Assembly: GCA_013360945.1 (NCBI GenBank)
Contig: JABWAQ010000001.1
Coordinates: 62,001 to 126,000, forward strand
Length of the DNA: 64,000 nucleotides
Source: Candidatus Brocadia sp.
GTDB taxonomy: Bacteria; Planctomycetota; Brocadiia; Brocadiales; Brocadiaceae
Reading direction: 5' to 3'
Both the position numbers and the translations under genes were made by a program. Positions 53,577 through 63,446 of this stretch are shown here, piece by piece (within the stretch, counting starts at the first letter, position 1; the number at the start of each line of letters is the position of its first letter). A model generated the notes under the pieces. That model had not been told where the DNA came from and did no database searches. It saw only the letters and a list, made by a program, of their open reading frames with translations.

Positions 53577-54568
53577 TCCTGCTTTTTTATGACTTCTGCC
53601 AGGTTTTAATGAAACGCACAGTAGTGTTAACCCTGACAGGGGTATTAATCCGGTTTTTTGAAAAATACCTTTGATAGCTCTATTAGAAGCAGAATATCAA
53701 TAGAAAAGCAATTTACACCAACATCAAATTCCGCCGGAGGAGATATATGTTTATGCATATTATCTGCCGCTCCTCTGACGTTTTTAACGCATTAGAACTT
53801 TAAACTATTAATTTTTCGCCCCTACAGGGTTATTTCCAAAAAACCAGAGTGTTGCTGACAGGGTTTAAAATCATGTCAGGGTTGTTGGATTGTTTTGCCA
53901 TGACCCTATGAACTGCTATAAAAAATTAAGAATGCATCCCAAAAAATATGTTTATTGTGCAAGACTTATCGAAAAGATATAGGGTTTATCAGAAAAAATT
54001 CTTTTAAATTGTTGAAATGTTGAACATTTGCAGATTGCAGGGTGTGAAATATTTAAACGCTATATCAAAAAATTGTATATGAAAAAACCCATAACCCTCT
54101 GTTACAGGTTGCAAGAGGGGGTTTGAATACAAAGCTGCTTGATATAGGGCAGGATTGGTTTGATTATAAGTTTAATGCTAAATTTATGTTAAGGAATTTC
54201 AATCCTGTAGGGTGCGTCCTGCGCCCCAAAAACAATGCAGTGTATGGATGGCGCTTAGGACGCACTCTGCGCAATTGGGGTAACAAGAAGGTCGTTGGGT
54301 TTTTGTCATTTAAAACCCAACCTAATTTAATTGTATAGGAATTTTCATTCTATTTATGCGTGTATCAGGGTGGCACGGACAAACTCTGTTTGTCCGTGTT
54401 CATCCCTAACTTGATGATGAGGAATTTCAAAGTTTTTGCCTCCCCCTTGATCCCTCTCACGAGGGGGACAACCGACTGTACCCCGCTGGCGGGGGTAGGG
54501 GGACGAAATTTTGTCGTAAAAGGTGTGCGTATAAGTCGCCGAAGACCTGCTTAAATACAGTAAGCATG
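53577..54568. other. 992-bp repeat-rich intergenic region
   Basis: No ORF with coding character (frames at 54123-54338 and 54360-54554 are made of repeat DNA). Inverted repeats include 54212-54224 with 54251-54265 (GTGCGTCCT/AGGACGCAC), 54374-54384 with 54388-54398 (CACGGACAAAC, 3-nt loop), CCCTC/GAGGG at 54452-54465 and CCCCGC/GCGGGG at 54481-54494. The near-palindrome CCCTGACAGGG occurs at 53631-53641, and related copies at about 53855, 53876 and 34908. It separates two minus-strand transcription units and should hold the promoter for the 983-aa gene. Confidence 0.7.
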
Positions 54569-57500
54569 TCACAAGTAATTTTTCTTTTGCATTCCGGATA
54601 CCTTTTCAAGATTTTGCCGCGCTTCTTTATACTGAGCATCTATCGATAGCGCTTTTTCAAAACAAATTCTCGCGCCATGGTATATATTCTTTTTAAAAAA
54701 TAAAACTCCCAGATTATTATGAATAGATGCGTCGCTGCCGTTCAATTCGATCGCTTTTTTGTAAACATCAATGGCGTTATCCATTTCTCCGCTCATTTGA
54801 TATGCAAGCCCAATACCACACAAAGCAGCCACATCGATAGGATTGGTGTTCAGCGCCTTTAAATAGAGTTCAATGGCCTCGTTAATACTTCCTGATTCCA
54901 GCGCCTGTTGACCCTGAGTGACGAGGTTGGCGTTAGCATCAACCAAACTACCGTGTAATTCAAGCAACTCCTCGTAGTTAATATTTGGCCATTTTTTTTT
55001 AAATTTAGCCCCATTGACGGATAGATTGTTTCGATAATCAACTTTATTTTCAATGAAGGTTTGGCTCCTGTAGTGATGAATGAACACACTTTCATCAACC
55101 ATGATAGCATAACCCTTTTCCCGAACCTTTAAACATAAGTCATCGTCTTCATAATTTCCTGTGCCAAAGGATTCATCTAAACCTCCCACCTCCTCATAAA
55201 GCGATTTTTTCATCAGGATCGCAAAACCGGCAATGCGGTATCGTGGAGTCAGCCGCCCGTTGTATACCCTTTTTATCTTTTGAGCAAAGATATGAAACCC
55301 GTTTTCTTCGGTATAGGGAATATCCCTTACCATCTGTCTGCCACTGATAGAGTTGGTGATGGGTCCCACCATGCCAATATTTTCATTCATTTGGAGACTT
55401 TCCACAAGACTCTCCAGCCAACCATCAGAAACCAGGACGTCATTATTGAGCAACATTATGTAATCTCCACTTGCAACTGAGACACCCTGATTATTACCGG
55501 CTGCAAAACCCTTGTTTTCTTGATTTTCAATAAGTTTGTAGCCAGTTCCAGTATGTTTTGAACATGAATTTGGATATTCTTTAACCAATTTGCGGAGGTA
55601 TGCTGCGGTGCCATCAGTTGATCCATTATTCACAAAAATGATCTCGTGTGGGTAGTTTGTGTGTTGCTGGATTGAACTGACGCACTGTTGAGTGTATTTT
55701 AAGGCATTGTAAGTGAGGATGATTATAGAGACGAGCTTTTGCGGTTTGCAAGCCAACGATCCGGCAGAAATCGTATTGGATATGTGATAACACTGTATTT
55801 TGTTATTTTCAGTAATTATCGTTGAGCCGTCTTCCCTAATAATAATATCCGGTTTAATCTTACCAATCCACTTGCTATGCAATCGCTGAATATTTTCTGA
55901 AACTTTTGAAAAACGTTCCGGGCCGCTTTTTGACTCGTGATGAATTACAACACTCTCAGGCTGGTAAACAAGTTTCCACCCCTTCTCCTGAAGTTTAAAG
56001 CATAAATCGACATCCTCGTATCCATTCCAGTAACCCTCATCAAATCCTCCAACCTCATTGAAAGCGGATTTGCGTATAAGCAAACAGGCTGCAGTAAGTG
56101 TCTGATAGGTTCTTGATTGGTTTGCTTCAGGCAGATTGGCAAGATCATTCATATAAATATGTGTAGCTAATAAAGGGTCGTTTAGACTTTTGTTATCAAC
56201 AATAACGACCCCTGCATGTTGTATAGTCTCATTAGGGAATAAAAGTTTACTTCCTGCCGCTGCCACAGAATCGTCTCTCATGAGAATTTCGAAAAGTGGT
56301 TTCAGCCATCCTTTTTTTGGTTCAGTATCGTTGTTGAGAAAGAGGAGATAGTCTGCAGAAGCTTTTTGTGACCCCTGATTACAAGCTCTGGCAAACCCCA
56401 TATTTTTTTCATTGATGATGATTTTAACATCGTTTTGTATGTGGTTAAGAAATTCTTTTGTGCCGTCTGCTGAGGCATTGTCAACAATAATAACTTCGTA
56501 TAGAGATGGTTTTTCTGGTGAATTTGCAAAAATTGCCTTGAGGCATTTTTCTGTATACTCAAGTTTGTTGAAAACAGGAATTATAATAGAAACAACCGGT
56601 TTCTTTATATCTGCTAAACACGCTCTTTTACTAGTATGGGGAAATTGGATAAATTCAAGGTTAGGGTTAGCTTCTATCGTATAAAGAAGTTTATGCAATG
56701 TGTTCTTATCCCATTTAACTGAAAAACTCTGGAATATCTCATGTGTGGTGAACTGTTTCATCATACGCATAAAATTCTGAAAAAGTATTTGCTGATGCTG
56801 CCCGATATTCCATACAGATGGCATAAGTTCGATAATATAATTTATTGGAAATGGTATGCCACGTTTGTTCATTGCCTCAACTGCAAACTCGCAGCACAGA
56901 TTATTAATCAGTATTTGATACTGATCTTCAGTTGGAATGCCTCCAACGCAAGCACCCATGAAAGGGGCAATATGTTGCCTTGATGTATATTTTCTGAATA
57001 GATACATCTGTTCTTTATCACTGATCTCTATATTATGACTTACCGAAGATGGTGAATAATGAAGTGTACCTAAGACTTTTCGAATGAAATGAAACTTTCC
57101 TTCGTGTGAGATACGGATAAAGAAATCTTGATCGCCGCGAATTATTAACGATTCATCAAAGTACCCGTACTTATCGTGTAGTGACCTTCTCCACATCGGC
57201 TGACTACCAACCTGTGTACAGAAAAGCAATGCTGTTCTAGAAAAAGGTGGCCATTGCCAGTTTCCATTATCCTCGGAAAGATTTTCGGTATCAATAATTT
57301 CGTTATCGACAACTTTTTGTTGATCCGCATGTATAAGTATTATCTCGGGATGTGTATCAAGATAGTTACTAAAAATTTCGAGTGCAGTAGATTTTAAGCG
57401 ATCATCTGTGTTGGCGTTGGTAATATATTCTCCTTTAGCCACCTTAATGCCACGATTCCACGCTTCATAAATGGTTTCGCGCCCTTCGGTATGGAAATAA

Positions 57501-57715
57501 ACAATGTTGTCGTAATATTTTTGGAATTCTTCAACTATAGTACGTTCGTTTTGTTGAGAGCCGCTATCAATAACAATAATCTCCAGCGTACCTGTCTTGT
57601 ATAATGTTTGGTCTATCAGACCTTGCAAGCAACACCTGATAAATCTTTCGGAGTTGTATGTAGATACGATTGCCGAGACCTTAATTTGAGAGTTTTCTTT
57701 AGGTAAGTATAGCAT
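54569..57715 (-). CDS. Triple GT2 glycosyltransferase with C-terminal TPRs
   Basis: A 1048-aa protein with three GT-A domains. The first (about 10-250) has 'VSAIVSTYNSERFIRCCLQG' and 'NANTDDRL'. The second (about 373-610) has 'VSIIIPVFNKLEYTEKCLKA' and 'FLNNDTEP'. The third (about 661-905) has 'VSIIILTYNALKYTQQCVSS' and 'LLNNDVLVSDGW'. Each has the acceptor-side 'ED/DxD'-type region (e.g. 'GNYEDDDLCLKVREKGY'). Three TPRs close the protein (about 925-1035). Long O-antigen-type or protein-glycan polymerases have two or three such modules. It is 9 bp downstream of the 749-aa gene. Confidence 0.87.
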   Translation of the reverse strand: MLYLPKENSQIKVSAIVSTYNSERFIRCCLQGLIDQTLYKTGTLEIIVIDSGSQQNERTIVEEFQKYYDNIVYFHTEGRETIYEAWNRGIKVAKGEYITNANTDDRLKSTALEIFSNYLDTHPEIILIHADQQKVVDNEIIDTENLSEDNGNWQWPPFSRTALLFCTQVGSQPMWRRSLHDKYGYFDESLIIRGDQDFFIRISHEGKFHFIRKVLGTLHYSPSSVSHNIEISDKEQMYLFRKYTSRQHIAPFMGACVGGIPTEDQYQILINNLCCEFAVEAMNKRGIPFPINYIIELMPSVWNIGQHQQILFQNFMRMMKQFTTHEIFQSFSVKWDKNTLHKLLYTIEANPNLEFIQFPHTSKRACLADIKKPVVSIIIPVFNKLEYTEKCLKAIFANSPEKPSLYEVIIVDNASADGTKEFLNHIQNDVKIIINEKNMGFARACNQGSQKASADYLLFLNNDTEPKKGWLKPLFEILMRDDSVAAAGSKLLFPNETIQHAGVVIVDNKSLNDPLLATHIYMNDLANLPEANQSRTYQTLTAACLLIRKSAFNEVGGFDEGYWNGYEDVDLCFKLQEKGWKLVYQPESVVIHHESKSGPERFSKVSENIQRLHSKWIGKIKPDIIIREDGSTIITENNKIQCYHISNTISAGSLACKPQKLVSIIILTYNALKYTQQCVSSIQQHTNYPHEIIFVNNGSTDGTAAYLRKLVKEYPNSCSKHTGTGYKLIENQENKGFAAGNNQGVSVASGDYIMLLNNDVLVSDGWLESLVESLQMNENIGMVGPITNSISGRQMVRDIPYTEENGFHIFAQKIKRVYNGRLTPRYRIAGFAILMKKSLYEEVGGLDESFGTGNYEDDDLCLKVREKGYAIMVDESVFIHHYRSQTFIENKVDYRNNLSVNGAKFKKKWPNINYEELLELHGSLVDANANLVTQGQQALESGSINEAIELYLKALNTNPIDVAALCGIGLAYQMSGEMDNAIDVYKKAIELNGSDASIHNNLGVLFFKKNIYHGARICFEKALSIDAQYKEARQNLEKVSGMQKKNYL

Positions 57716-57724
57716 TGGATACTT

Positions 57725-59974
57725 TTATTTCAACTTTACGCAAATTCTCTGTAATAGCTTTAGTGCATCTTCATGGTTAGGGCGTAAAGTTAATTCTTTC
57801 TCTAGGGCAAATAATGCATCATTTATCCTGTCAAGTTGAAATAAACACATTGCTTTTGAATATTGAATACCGGAAATCCAGTAATCGAGAACGGTTAATG
57901 AATCAAATATGGTTAATGCTTCTTCATATCTTTTTTCATAAAATAAATTGTCGCCTTGTTGATAGAACTTCAGAAGCCACGATGTCCATAATTGAATCCT
58001 CTTGCCCATGTAATTTAAATGGTCAGTATCAGGTTGTTCATTCCGTGCAAGGCAAATATATTTCATTGCGGTAAATGGGTCACTAAAGTCCTCTAAAAAA
58101 ACGCCTGCTATATAGAGGGCAAGACCACCCAGTGCACGGTAACGCAATGATTTCAAATGTTGAGGAACCGCGGTTTCTTTGAAAAATCGCTCCAATACCT
58201 CTTTCTTTGTATTATATATATCATGCCATGTATCAGGTTTGCTTACATCAGATCCAACATACTGCCTGTGCTTTGATATGATGCCAGGGATATATGAAAT
58301 CTGAGTTCTAATTCCAAGTCGCACCCAAATTGCAAAATCTTTACACCTGGCAGGCAACCAAGTGTTCTTAAATAGGTCAGCCTGATCAAGTGCTGATCTT
58401 CTAAAGAATGCTGACTGCATAGGGATAGTATCCTCTACACATAAAACACGCTCATAGTTGTATGAGATAGGACCGGGCATTGCTTTTTTTAGTATTCTCC
58501 CTTGATCATCGATCACATAATATTCACCATAAATGGCACCAATGCCGGGATGTCTTGAAAAGTGCTGTACAGTCCACTGAACGGCGTTAAGCAATAATTC
58601 ATCGCTACAATTACATATGCCAATAATATCTCCTGTGCATTTCCGAATGGCTTCGCTCAATTTCTCTCCACCATCCGAACTGGGTGCCAAAACCCATTTA
58701 ATTCGGTTGCCATAACGTTCGAGGAGTTCCACTGTCTCCTTCGCAGATCCACTGTCTTGTACAATACATTCGATATTTGGATAGTTCTGTAAAAGTACGC
58801 TTTCTACACAATTTTTAATGTAATGTAAACCATCTTGACGGGTTGTGATAATTATAGAAACTACTGGATGTTCAAGCGTATGGATATTGAGACCTGAAGT
58901 TTGTTCTTTTTCCTCCGATGAGACCTTGTTTGTTCGTGATTGGTTATCCCATCTTGCTTGTAGTATTATCTTCTCATTCAGTTGATCGGCAGCAAGTCCC
59001 CAGTTATCATCATTGAATATGATCGGGCGTTTGTCTTTGGACATTTTGGTTGCCAGCATACGTAATTCTTCATCCGTCAACCTTCGAATATTATCGTGTT
59101 TCAGTCTATTCTCTAGCTTATCAGCTTCTTCAGGAATAAAACCAGAAGTATGTTCGATATGGTAAATACGCATAGGTTCACGGAGAATTTCTTCTACTGC
59201 GCCGCTATGATGTGCCATATAGCAAAGGACAGAGTCCAGATGGAAGGAATACATATCAAATTCAGGATATCCGAGAAGACTGTGCCAGTGTTCACGCGCC
59301 ATAAGTTGGAAATCTCCGCTGGCATTTGTATATAGAGGTGTTATACCCACACTATTCACAAAATCAGGATTTACATCAACATCGTGTGGATATGTCTCAA
59401 TATAATTGTCTATTTTTAGATTGTGAATTCCGTATCTATCATAAATACGGATAACATTTTCATTACAAAAAGTCAGTTGTTCATCAATCGAGGCTTCCAA
59501 TGGGATATCTGACGAGACATCGTACCGGTTGACACGATACGATTTCCCTTTCATCATTTTGTTGGAAGCAAGAAAGGCGAAAAGTTCATTGGAGAATAAA
59601 ATATCAATATTCGTAGCAAGTACAAAATGACCATGCGAACGTCGAATCCCAACGTTCTTGCCAATCATTTGGTAAAGTGGTAGACGTTCAGCATGTCTAT
59701 ATCGCCCATGAATTTCTGAAGGAACTTCTATGATACGAACTGTGCAAAAATTGTGTTGTACAGGCCATGATAATGCTTGGGCAAGACCTGGTTTATCTGG
59801 TAATGGATTCCATTCGACAATTATCAATTCTGCTTTCAGTTGATATTTTTCCGATTGTGCAAGTATTCCATTTACAAAAATTTGTATGCGATGCAGAAGA
59901 TTTCCGCCATGGTTGTCATTTCGTGCAGTAACTACTATGCTAATATATGGTTGTGTATTCATACATTCTATCAT
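57725..59974 (-). CDS. Two-module glycosyltransferase with C-terminal TPRs
   Basis: A 749-aa protein. The N-terminal module (about 8-290) is a GT-A-like domain ('ISIVVTARNDNHGGNLLHRI', 'GIRRSHGHFVLATNIDILFS'). The second is a GT2 domain (about 372-600) with 'VVSIIITTRQDGLHYIKNCV' and 'CNCSDELL' in place of a classic DxD. Two or three TPRs follow (about 680-745). The ATG at 59962 ('MNTQPYIS') is an equally likely start. It belongs to the same unit as the triple GT2 gene (9-bp gap). Confidence 0.82.
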   Translation of the reverse strand: MIECMNTQPYISIVVTARNDNHGGNLLHRIQIFVNGILAQSEKYQLKAELIIVEWNPLPDKPGLAQALSWPVQHNFCTVRIIEVPSEIHGRYRHAERLPLYQMIGKNVGIRRSHGHFVLATNIDILFSNELFAFLASNKMMKGKSYRVNRYDVSSDIPLEASIDEQLTFCNENVIRIYDRYGIHNLKIDNYIETYPHDVDVNPDFVNSVGITPLYTNASGDFQLMAREHWHSLLGYPEFDMYSFHLDSVLCYMAHHSGAVEEILREPMRIYHIEHTSGFIPEEADKLENRLKHDNIRRLTDEELRMLATKMSKDKRPIIFNDDNWGLAADQLNEKIILQARWDNQSRTNKVSSEEKEQTSGLNIHTLEHPVVSIIITTRQDGLHYIKNCVESVLLQNYPNIECIVQDSGSAKETVELLERYGNRIKWVLAPSSDGGEKLSEAIRKCTGDIIGICNCSDELLLNAVQWTVQHFSRHPGIGAIYGEYYVIDDQGRILKKAMPGPISYNYERVLCVEDTIPMQSAFFRRSALDQADLFKNTWLPARCKDFAIWVRLGIRTQISYIPGIISKHRQYVGSDVSKPDTWHDIYNTKKEVLERFFKETAVPQHLKSLRYRALGGLALYIAGVFLEDFSDPFTAMKYICLARNEQPDTDHLNYMGKRIQLWTSWLLKFYQQGDNLFYEKRYEEALTIFDSLTVLDYWISGIQYSKAMCLFQLDRINDALFALEKELTLRPNHEDALKLLQRICVKLK

Positions 59975-60065
59975 ATTATTTTAATTATTGATTTATTTGC
60001 AATAATAGTTTGAAGTATTTATGCAGGGGTTTAAGGTTGCTGTTCTCATTATCTCTTTTCGTGGA

Positions 60066-63000
60066 TTATTGTACTATTTTCCTTGTGAGCAATGCATATG
60101 CATGCTCCAATATTTCCATCAGTTCCGTATTACTGTCATTTGATGCTTTTTCCCAAACCATAACAAGCAATGGTAGCGTTGCTGCAGGAAATGTATTGCC
60201 GTGAGTCTTCAAGCATGCTGAGACATCCGCCTCTTGCAGAAGTGTTTTCAGTGTGGTAGCGGCAGCTTGTAATTCTTCGCATGATATGGGAGTTGTGCGT
60301 TTGAGTATCTGCCCTAAATGCTTTCTCATAAGCAATTCATCTGACAGGAAGCCATCCGTTGGTTTTGATATTGTTAAAGAAGAGATTGATTGTATTGCAG
60401 GCGCGTTGTATTTAGGGAATGTGAATGGGCCTGGTTTTTCATTCAAGCTAAACCAGCGCCAATGTGCTTTCAATGTAAATAGTTTATCACCAAGAATATG
60501 ACGTAGTTCAGAGACTCGGGTCTGATCGTTATTAAACTCTGTGTGTAAACTATGATCGGCTGAAAACAGGGAAAGATTGTTTCGGGTAGTGAAATCAAGA
60601 ATAGAAACTGCTTGTTCGACATTGGAATCAACATCCCCTAACCTTAAGCGTGGCCCATCCCAATTATTTCCTTTCCACAGAGAATTCTCACCATAGAGGG
60701 CTGTTGATGCAGGGCTATATCGACTATCGGAGATATCATGGATAATCACCACGTGGTTACGTTTCACAATCAAAGGCAGGATTTTACCAAGGATGCATTC
60801 AGCAACTTCAAAACCATGCGCATCCCAAAATACTAATATCCTTTGAGCGTTACACAGCGCATTTTGATAATCGAAAGTGCGAATATCAGCTTGATAAACC
60901 TTAAGAGGGTCGAACCAATTCTTTGGTACAACCTGCAATATATTTGATAAACTTTCGTTCCATGAAGCCGACTGACAGATGCTAGTAATCTGGCATCTCC
61001 GGGGTTTCAACTGGTTAGCAACTTCGGTGAAAGCACAAGTAGAGTTTCCATATCCACGTCCCAGTTCCAGAATTGTGTCAGGCATATATTCTAAAGCAAA
61101 GGCCATTAATTGTCCCCATTGATGAAGGGGTAGGTCTGCAGAATGGCCAACTGCCTCAGACAATGCCTGTATATGTTTGTAGGACTTTGCCAGTGTTAAA
61201 CGGTGATTCCAGTATGCCTTAGCTGCAAACAATTCATTTGTATGGGCAAGATCGTTTTCGGGTTTATGGATCGCAACTTCCTGGCTTTGCTTAAGACCGA
61301 CTGGTTTATCAGAGCCTATAATAGGGGTTTGTGGTACTTCACCTGAAATTGAAATAGAATTGTTTTGATTTTGAATGATGCATGAATTATTTTGAATGGT
61401 TAGTTCTTCCGACAATACTTTTTCTGTTTGTTTGAACGATCCTTTTTGGTCTTGAGAATGTTTAAACAAATACTGTGACTTGGAATGGAAAGAAGCATCT
61501 ATTTTCACTCCTAAAAGAATCCAGCTTGGATAAATCCAGAATAGTTGGCTTGTATTCGAGGTAATCCAATCCCACTCTTCAGCGATTGCCTCCATTACTC
61601 CACGTGTAGATTCGAACTGGTCGAATATTGGAGGACAAAAGTCATGCCACATAACGATACCACCATCCCTAATTAATTGAAAGGCCTTTCGGGTATCACT
61701 GATAACGATATCCTTTGTGTGCCCACCATCTATTAAGATAGTATCAAAAAAATTATGAGGATAATTGGAAATATCCCATTCTCTGCCATCGCAATAAATT
61801 TGGCAGACTCTATGCCCCAATTTTTTTTCTAAGTAGTATCTACCTATGAATCCAACAGAATCTGTTTGATAATGGTCTTTTTCAGGTAAACCAATTTCTT
61901 TTGCCCATCTTCGAACGGAGGCAGCCTCTTCAGGATAATAGCCATAAGCTGGTTGATTTTTTGAATCCTTTTCACCATGAGGTAGATTGATTGTCCAAAC
62001 CGTAGCATCACATTCCTCGAGACAACAGAGTACTCCTGAACCTTGCCACGTACCAAATTCCAGATGTCTGTGTGGTTGAAAATTTCGGTATACGTATCGC
62101 AATATTGGGAAATCATCGATTTCCATCTTCCATTCGGGCAATGGTTTAATAAGTGAGGCCTTTGGATAATTGATCGGTGTGTTAAATTTCAGTTTCTTAT
62201 GTAAATCCTTAACAGAAACTATGGGAATATTGACGTTGCATCCTTGTCCGAATTTTATTGGTAAATTTTGAGACAACTCAAAATCTTCTAATACCTGTGA
62301 AATTTCTTCATCATTTTTGTTTTGTTTTAAATAATCAGAATAAAGCCTCTTTGCATCTTCTATTTTCCCGGAGATTGTCAGGATTTTTATACAATTCAAT
62401 ATCGTATAGCGGTCATTGGGATTAACTTCAAGGGCTTTTTCAAAATGGTTTACAGCCTTCTCAAAATTTCCTATCTGCCAGTACCACACACCCAGATTAT
62501 TGTATGCACCTGCAGGTGTAGGGTCTATCTCAACTGCCTTTGTAAAAGAACTGAAGCTCCCCTCCATATCACCTTTATTAAATAGATATTCTCCTTTTAA
62601 GTTTTCCCATTTCCCCGTGGGATTTAATTGGGAGTATTTTGCGATACTCTCCTTCTGTAGATCGTTAAGGCTAATTGAAACGTTATCTCTTGTTTTTGTA
62701 AGGTCAAACCAGTTAAATTCAATATCATCCTTGCCAAAATTACGGCTCCAGTTCAAACTGAAATTATTGCCAAACAATGCTTTTGTTTTTTCGTCGTCAT
62801 ACCACTCACACCATGGTGTACGTTCACCATCCGTCATCTTACCAAACTCGGCAAAATTGCGTGCTCCAGATATTTCATAACGTTCCTTGGGGTATGCCAA
62901 CATTACAATCTTGCCGCCAATGCGTAAAAACTGTGTCATGGCATGTGCTTGTTTTTGGGTAAAATCAAATGGAGCATTAATCAGTGAGCCAATACACAGA

Positions 63001-63425
63001 AACACATCAAACATATTCTCAAAATGAAAGTCAAAGAAATCATTGATAAAATAGAAATTTGCTGTGATTCCCTTCAAATGACAGATACGTTTAAGCAACT
63101 TGAGATTGTCTTCCACAATATCAACGAAGGTAACCCGCGCACCATGTTGAGCAAAAAAAATACCATCAATACCTACACCGGGTCCAATATCAGCGATTTC
63201 ACAATTTAAAAACATATCTTTATAGAGTTCCTGATACCAGCCTCTAACATCTGGAACGCTGGTTTGTTCCCTGCATTCATCCCAGAAGGTCAACAGTTTT
63301 TCATCAGACCAGTTTAACATTTCAGATGAAAAAACACGTCCCTGCCGCGTTGACGGTATTTCTTTCCATTTTTCACGCAGTTGCAATGAAAAAAACGGCA
63401 AATTTATATATTTTGTTGTATCCAT
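60066..63425 (-). CDS. Triple SAM-methyltransferase-like protein with TPRs
   Basis: A 1119-aa protein with a class I SAM methyltransferase (about 40-265; 'EIADIGPGVGIDGIFFAQHG'), TPRs (about 272-375; 'GAYNNLGVWYWQIGNFEKAV'), a second methyltransferase-like domain (about 435-650; 'RHLEFGTWQGSGVLCC' and 'FDTILIDGGHTKD', Methyltransf_24/CmcI style) and a third (about 765-960; 'TILELGRGYGNSTCAFTEVA', more degraded). It likely O-methylates sugars or peptides in series. It is 21 bp downstream of the propeller gene and 91 bp upstream of the 749-aa gene, in the same direction. Confidence 0.85.
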   Translation of the reverse strand: MDTTKYINLPFFSLQLREKWKEIPSTRQGRVFSSEMLNWSDEKLLTFWDECREQTSVPDVRGWYQELYKDMFLNCEIADIGPGVGIDGIFFAQHGARVTFVDIVEDNLKLLKRICHLKGITANFYFINDFFDFHFENMFDVFLCIGSLINAPFDFTQKQAHAMTQFLRIGGKIVMLAYPKERYEISGARNFAEFGKMTDGERTPWCEWYDDEKTKALFGNNFSLNWSRNFGKDDIEFNWFDLTKTRDNVSISLNDLQKESIAKYSQLNPTGKWENLKGEYLFNKGDMEGSFSSFTKAVEIDPTPAGAYNNLGVWYWQIGNFEKAVNHFEKALEVNPNDRYTILNCIKILTISGKIEDAKRLYSDYLKQNKNDEEISQVLEDFELSQNLPIKFGQGCNVNIPIVSVKDLHKKLKFNTPINYPKASLIKPLPEWKMEIDDFPILRYVYRNFQPHRHLEFGTWQGSGVLCCLEECDATVWTINLPHGEKDSKNQPAYGYYPEEAASVRRWAKEIGLPEKDHYQTDSVGFIGRYYLEKKLGHRVCQIYCDGREWDISNYPHNFFDTILIDGGHTKDIVISDTRKAFQLIRDGGIVMWHDFCPPIFDQFESTRGVMEAIAEEWDWITSNTSQLFWIYPSWILLGVKIDASFHSKSQYLFKHSQDQKGSFKQTEKVLSEELTIQNNSCIIQNQNNSISISGEVPQTPIIGSDKPVGLKQSQEVAIHKPENDLAHTNELFAAKAYWNHRLTLAKSYKHIQALSEAVGHSADLPLHQWGQLMAFALEYMPDTILELGRGYGNSTCAFTEVANQLKPRRCQITSICQSASWNESLSNILQVVPKNWFDPLKVYQADIRTFDYQNALCNAQRILVFWDAHGFEVAECILGKILPLIVKRNHVVIIHDISDSRYSPASTALYGENSLWKGNNWDGPRLRLGDVDSNVEQAVSILDFTTRNNLSLFSADHSLHTEFNNDQTRVSELRHILGDKLFTLKAHWRWFSLNEKPGPFTFPKYNAPAIQSISSLTISKPTDGFLSDELLMRKHLGQILKRTTPISCEELQAAATTLKTLLQEADVSACLKTHGNTFPAATLPLLVMVWEKASNDSNTELMEILEHAYALLTRKIVQ

Positions 63426-63446
63426 ATTTTCGAAGTTGTCAGTAGT

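Noticed and set aside
53600-53900. Recurring CAGGGTT/CCCTGACAGGG motifs as a possible CRISPR array
   Set aside because: Copies are short, unequal in spacing and orientation, and not separated by uniform spacers.
54123-54554. Plus-strand ORFs of 71 and 64 codons
   Set aside because: They are composed of inverted-repeat DNA in a spacer, without a ribosome site or recognisable protein features.
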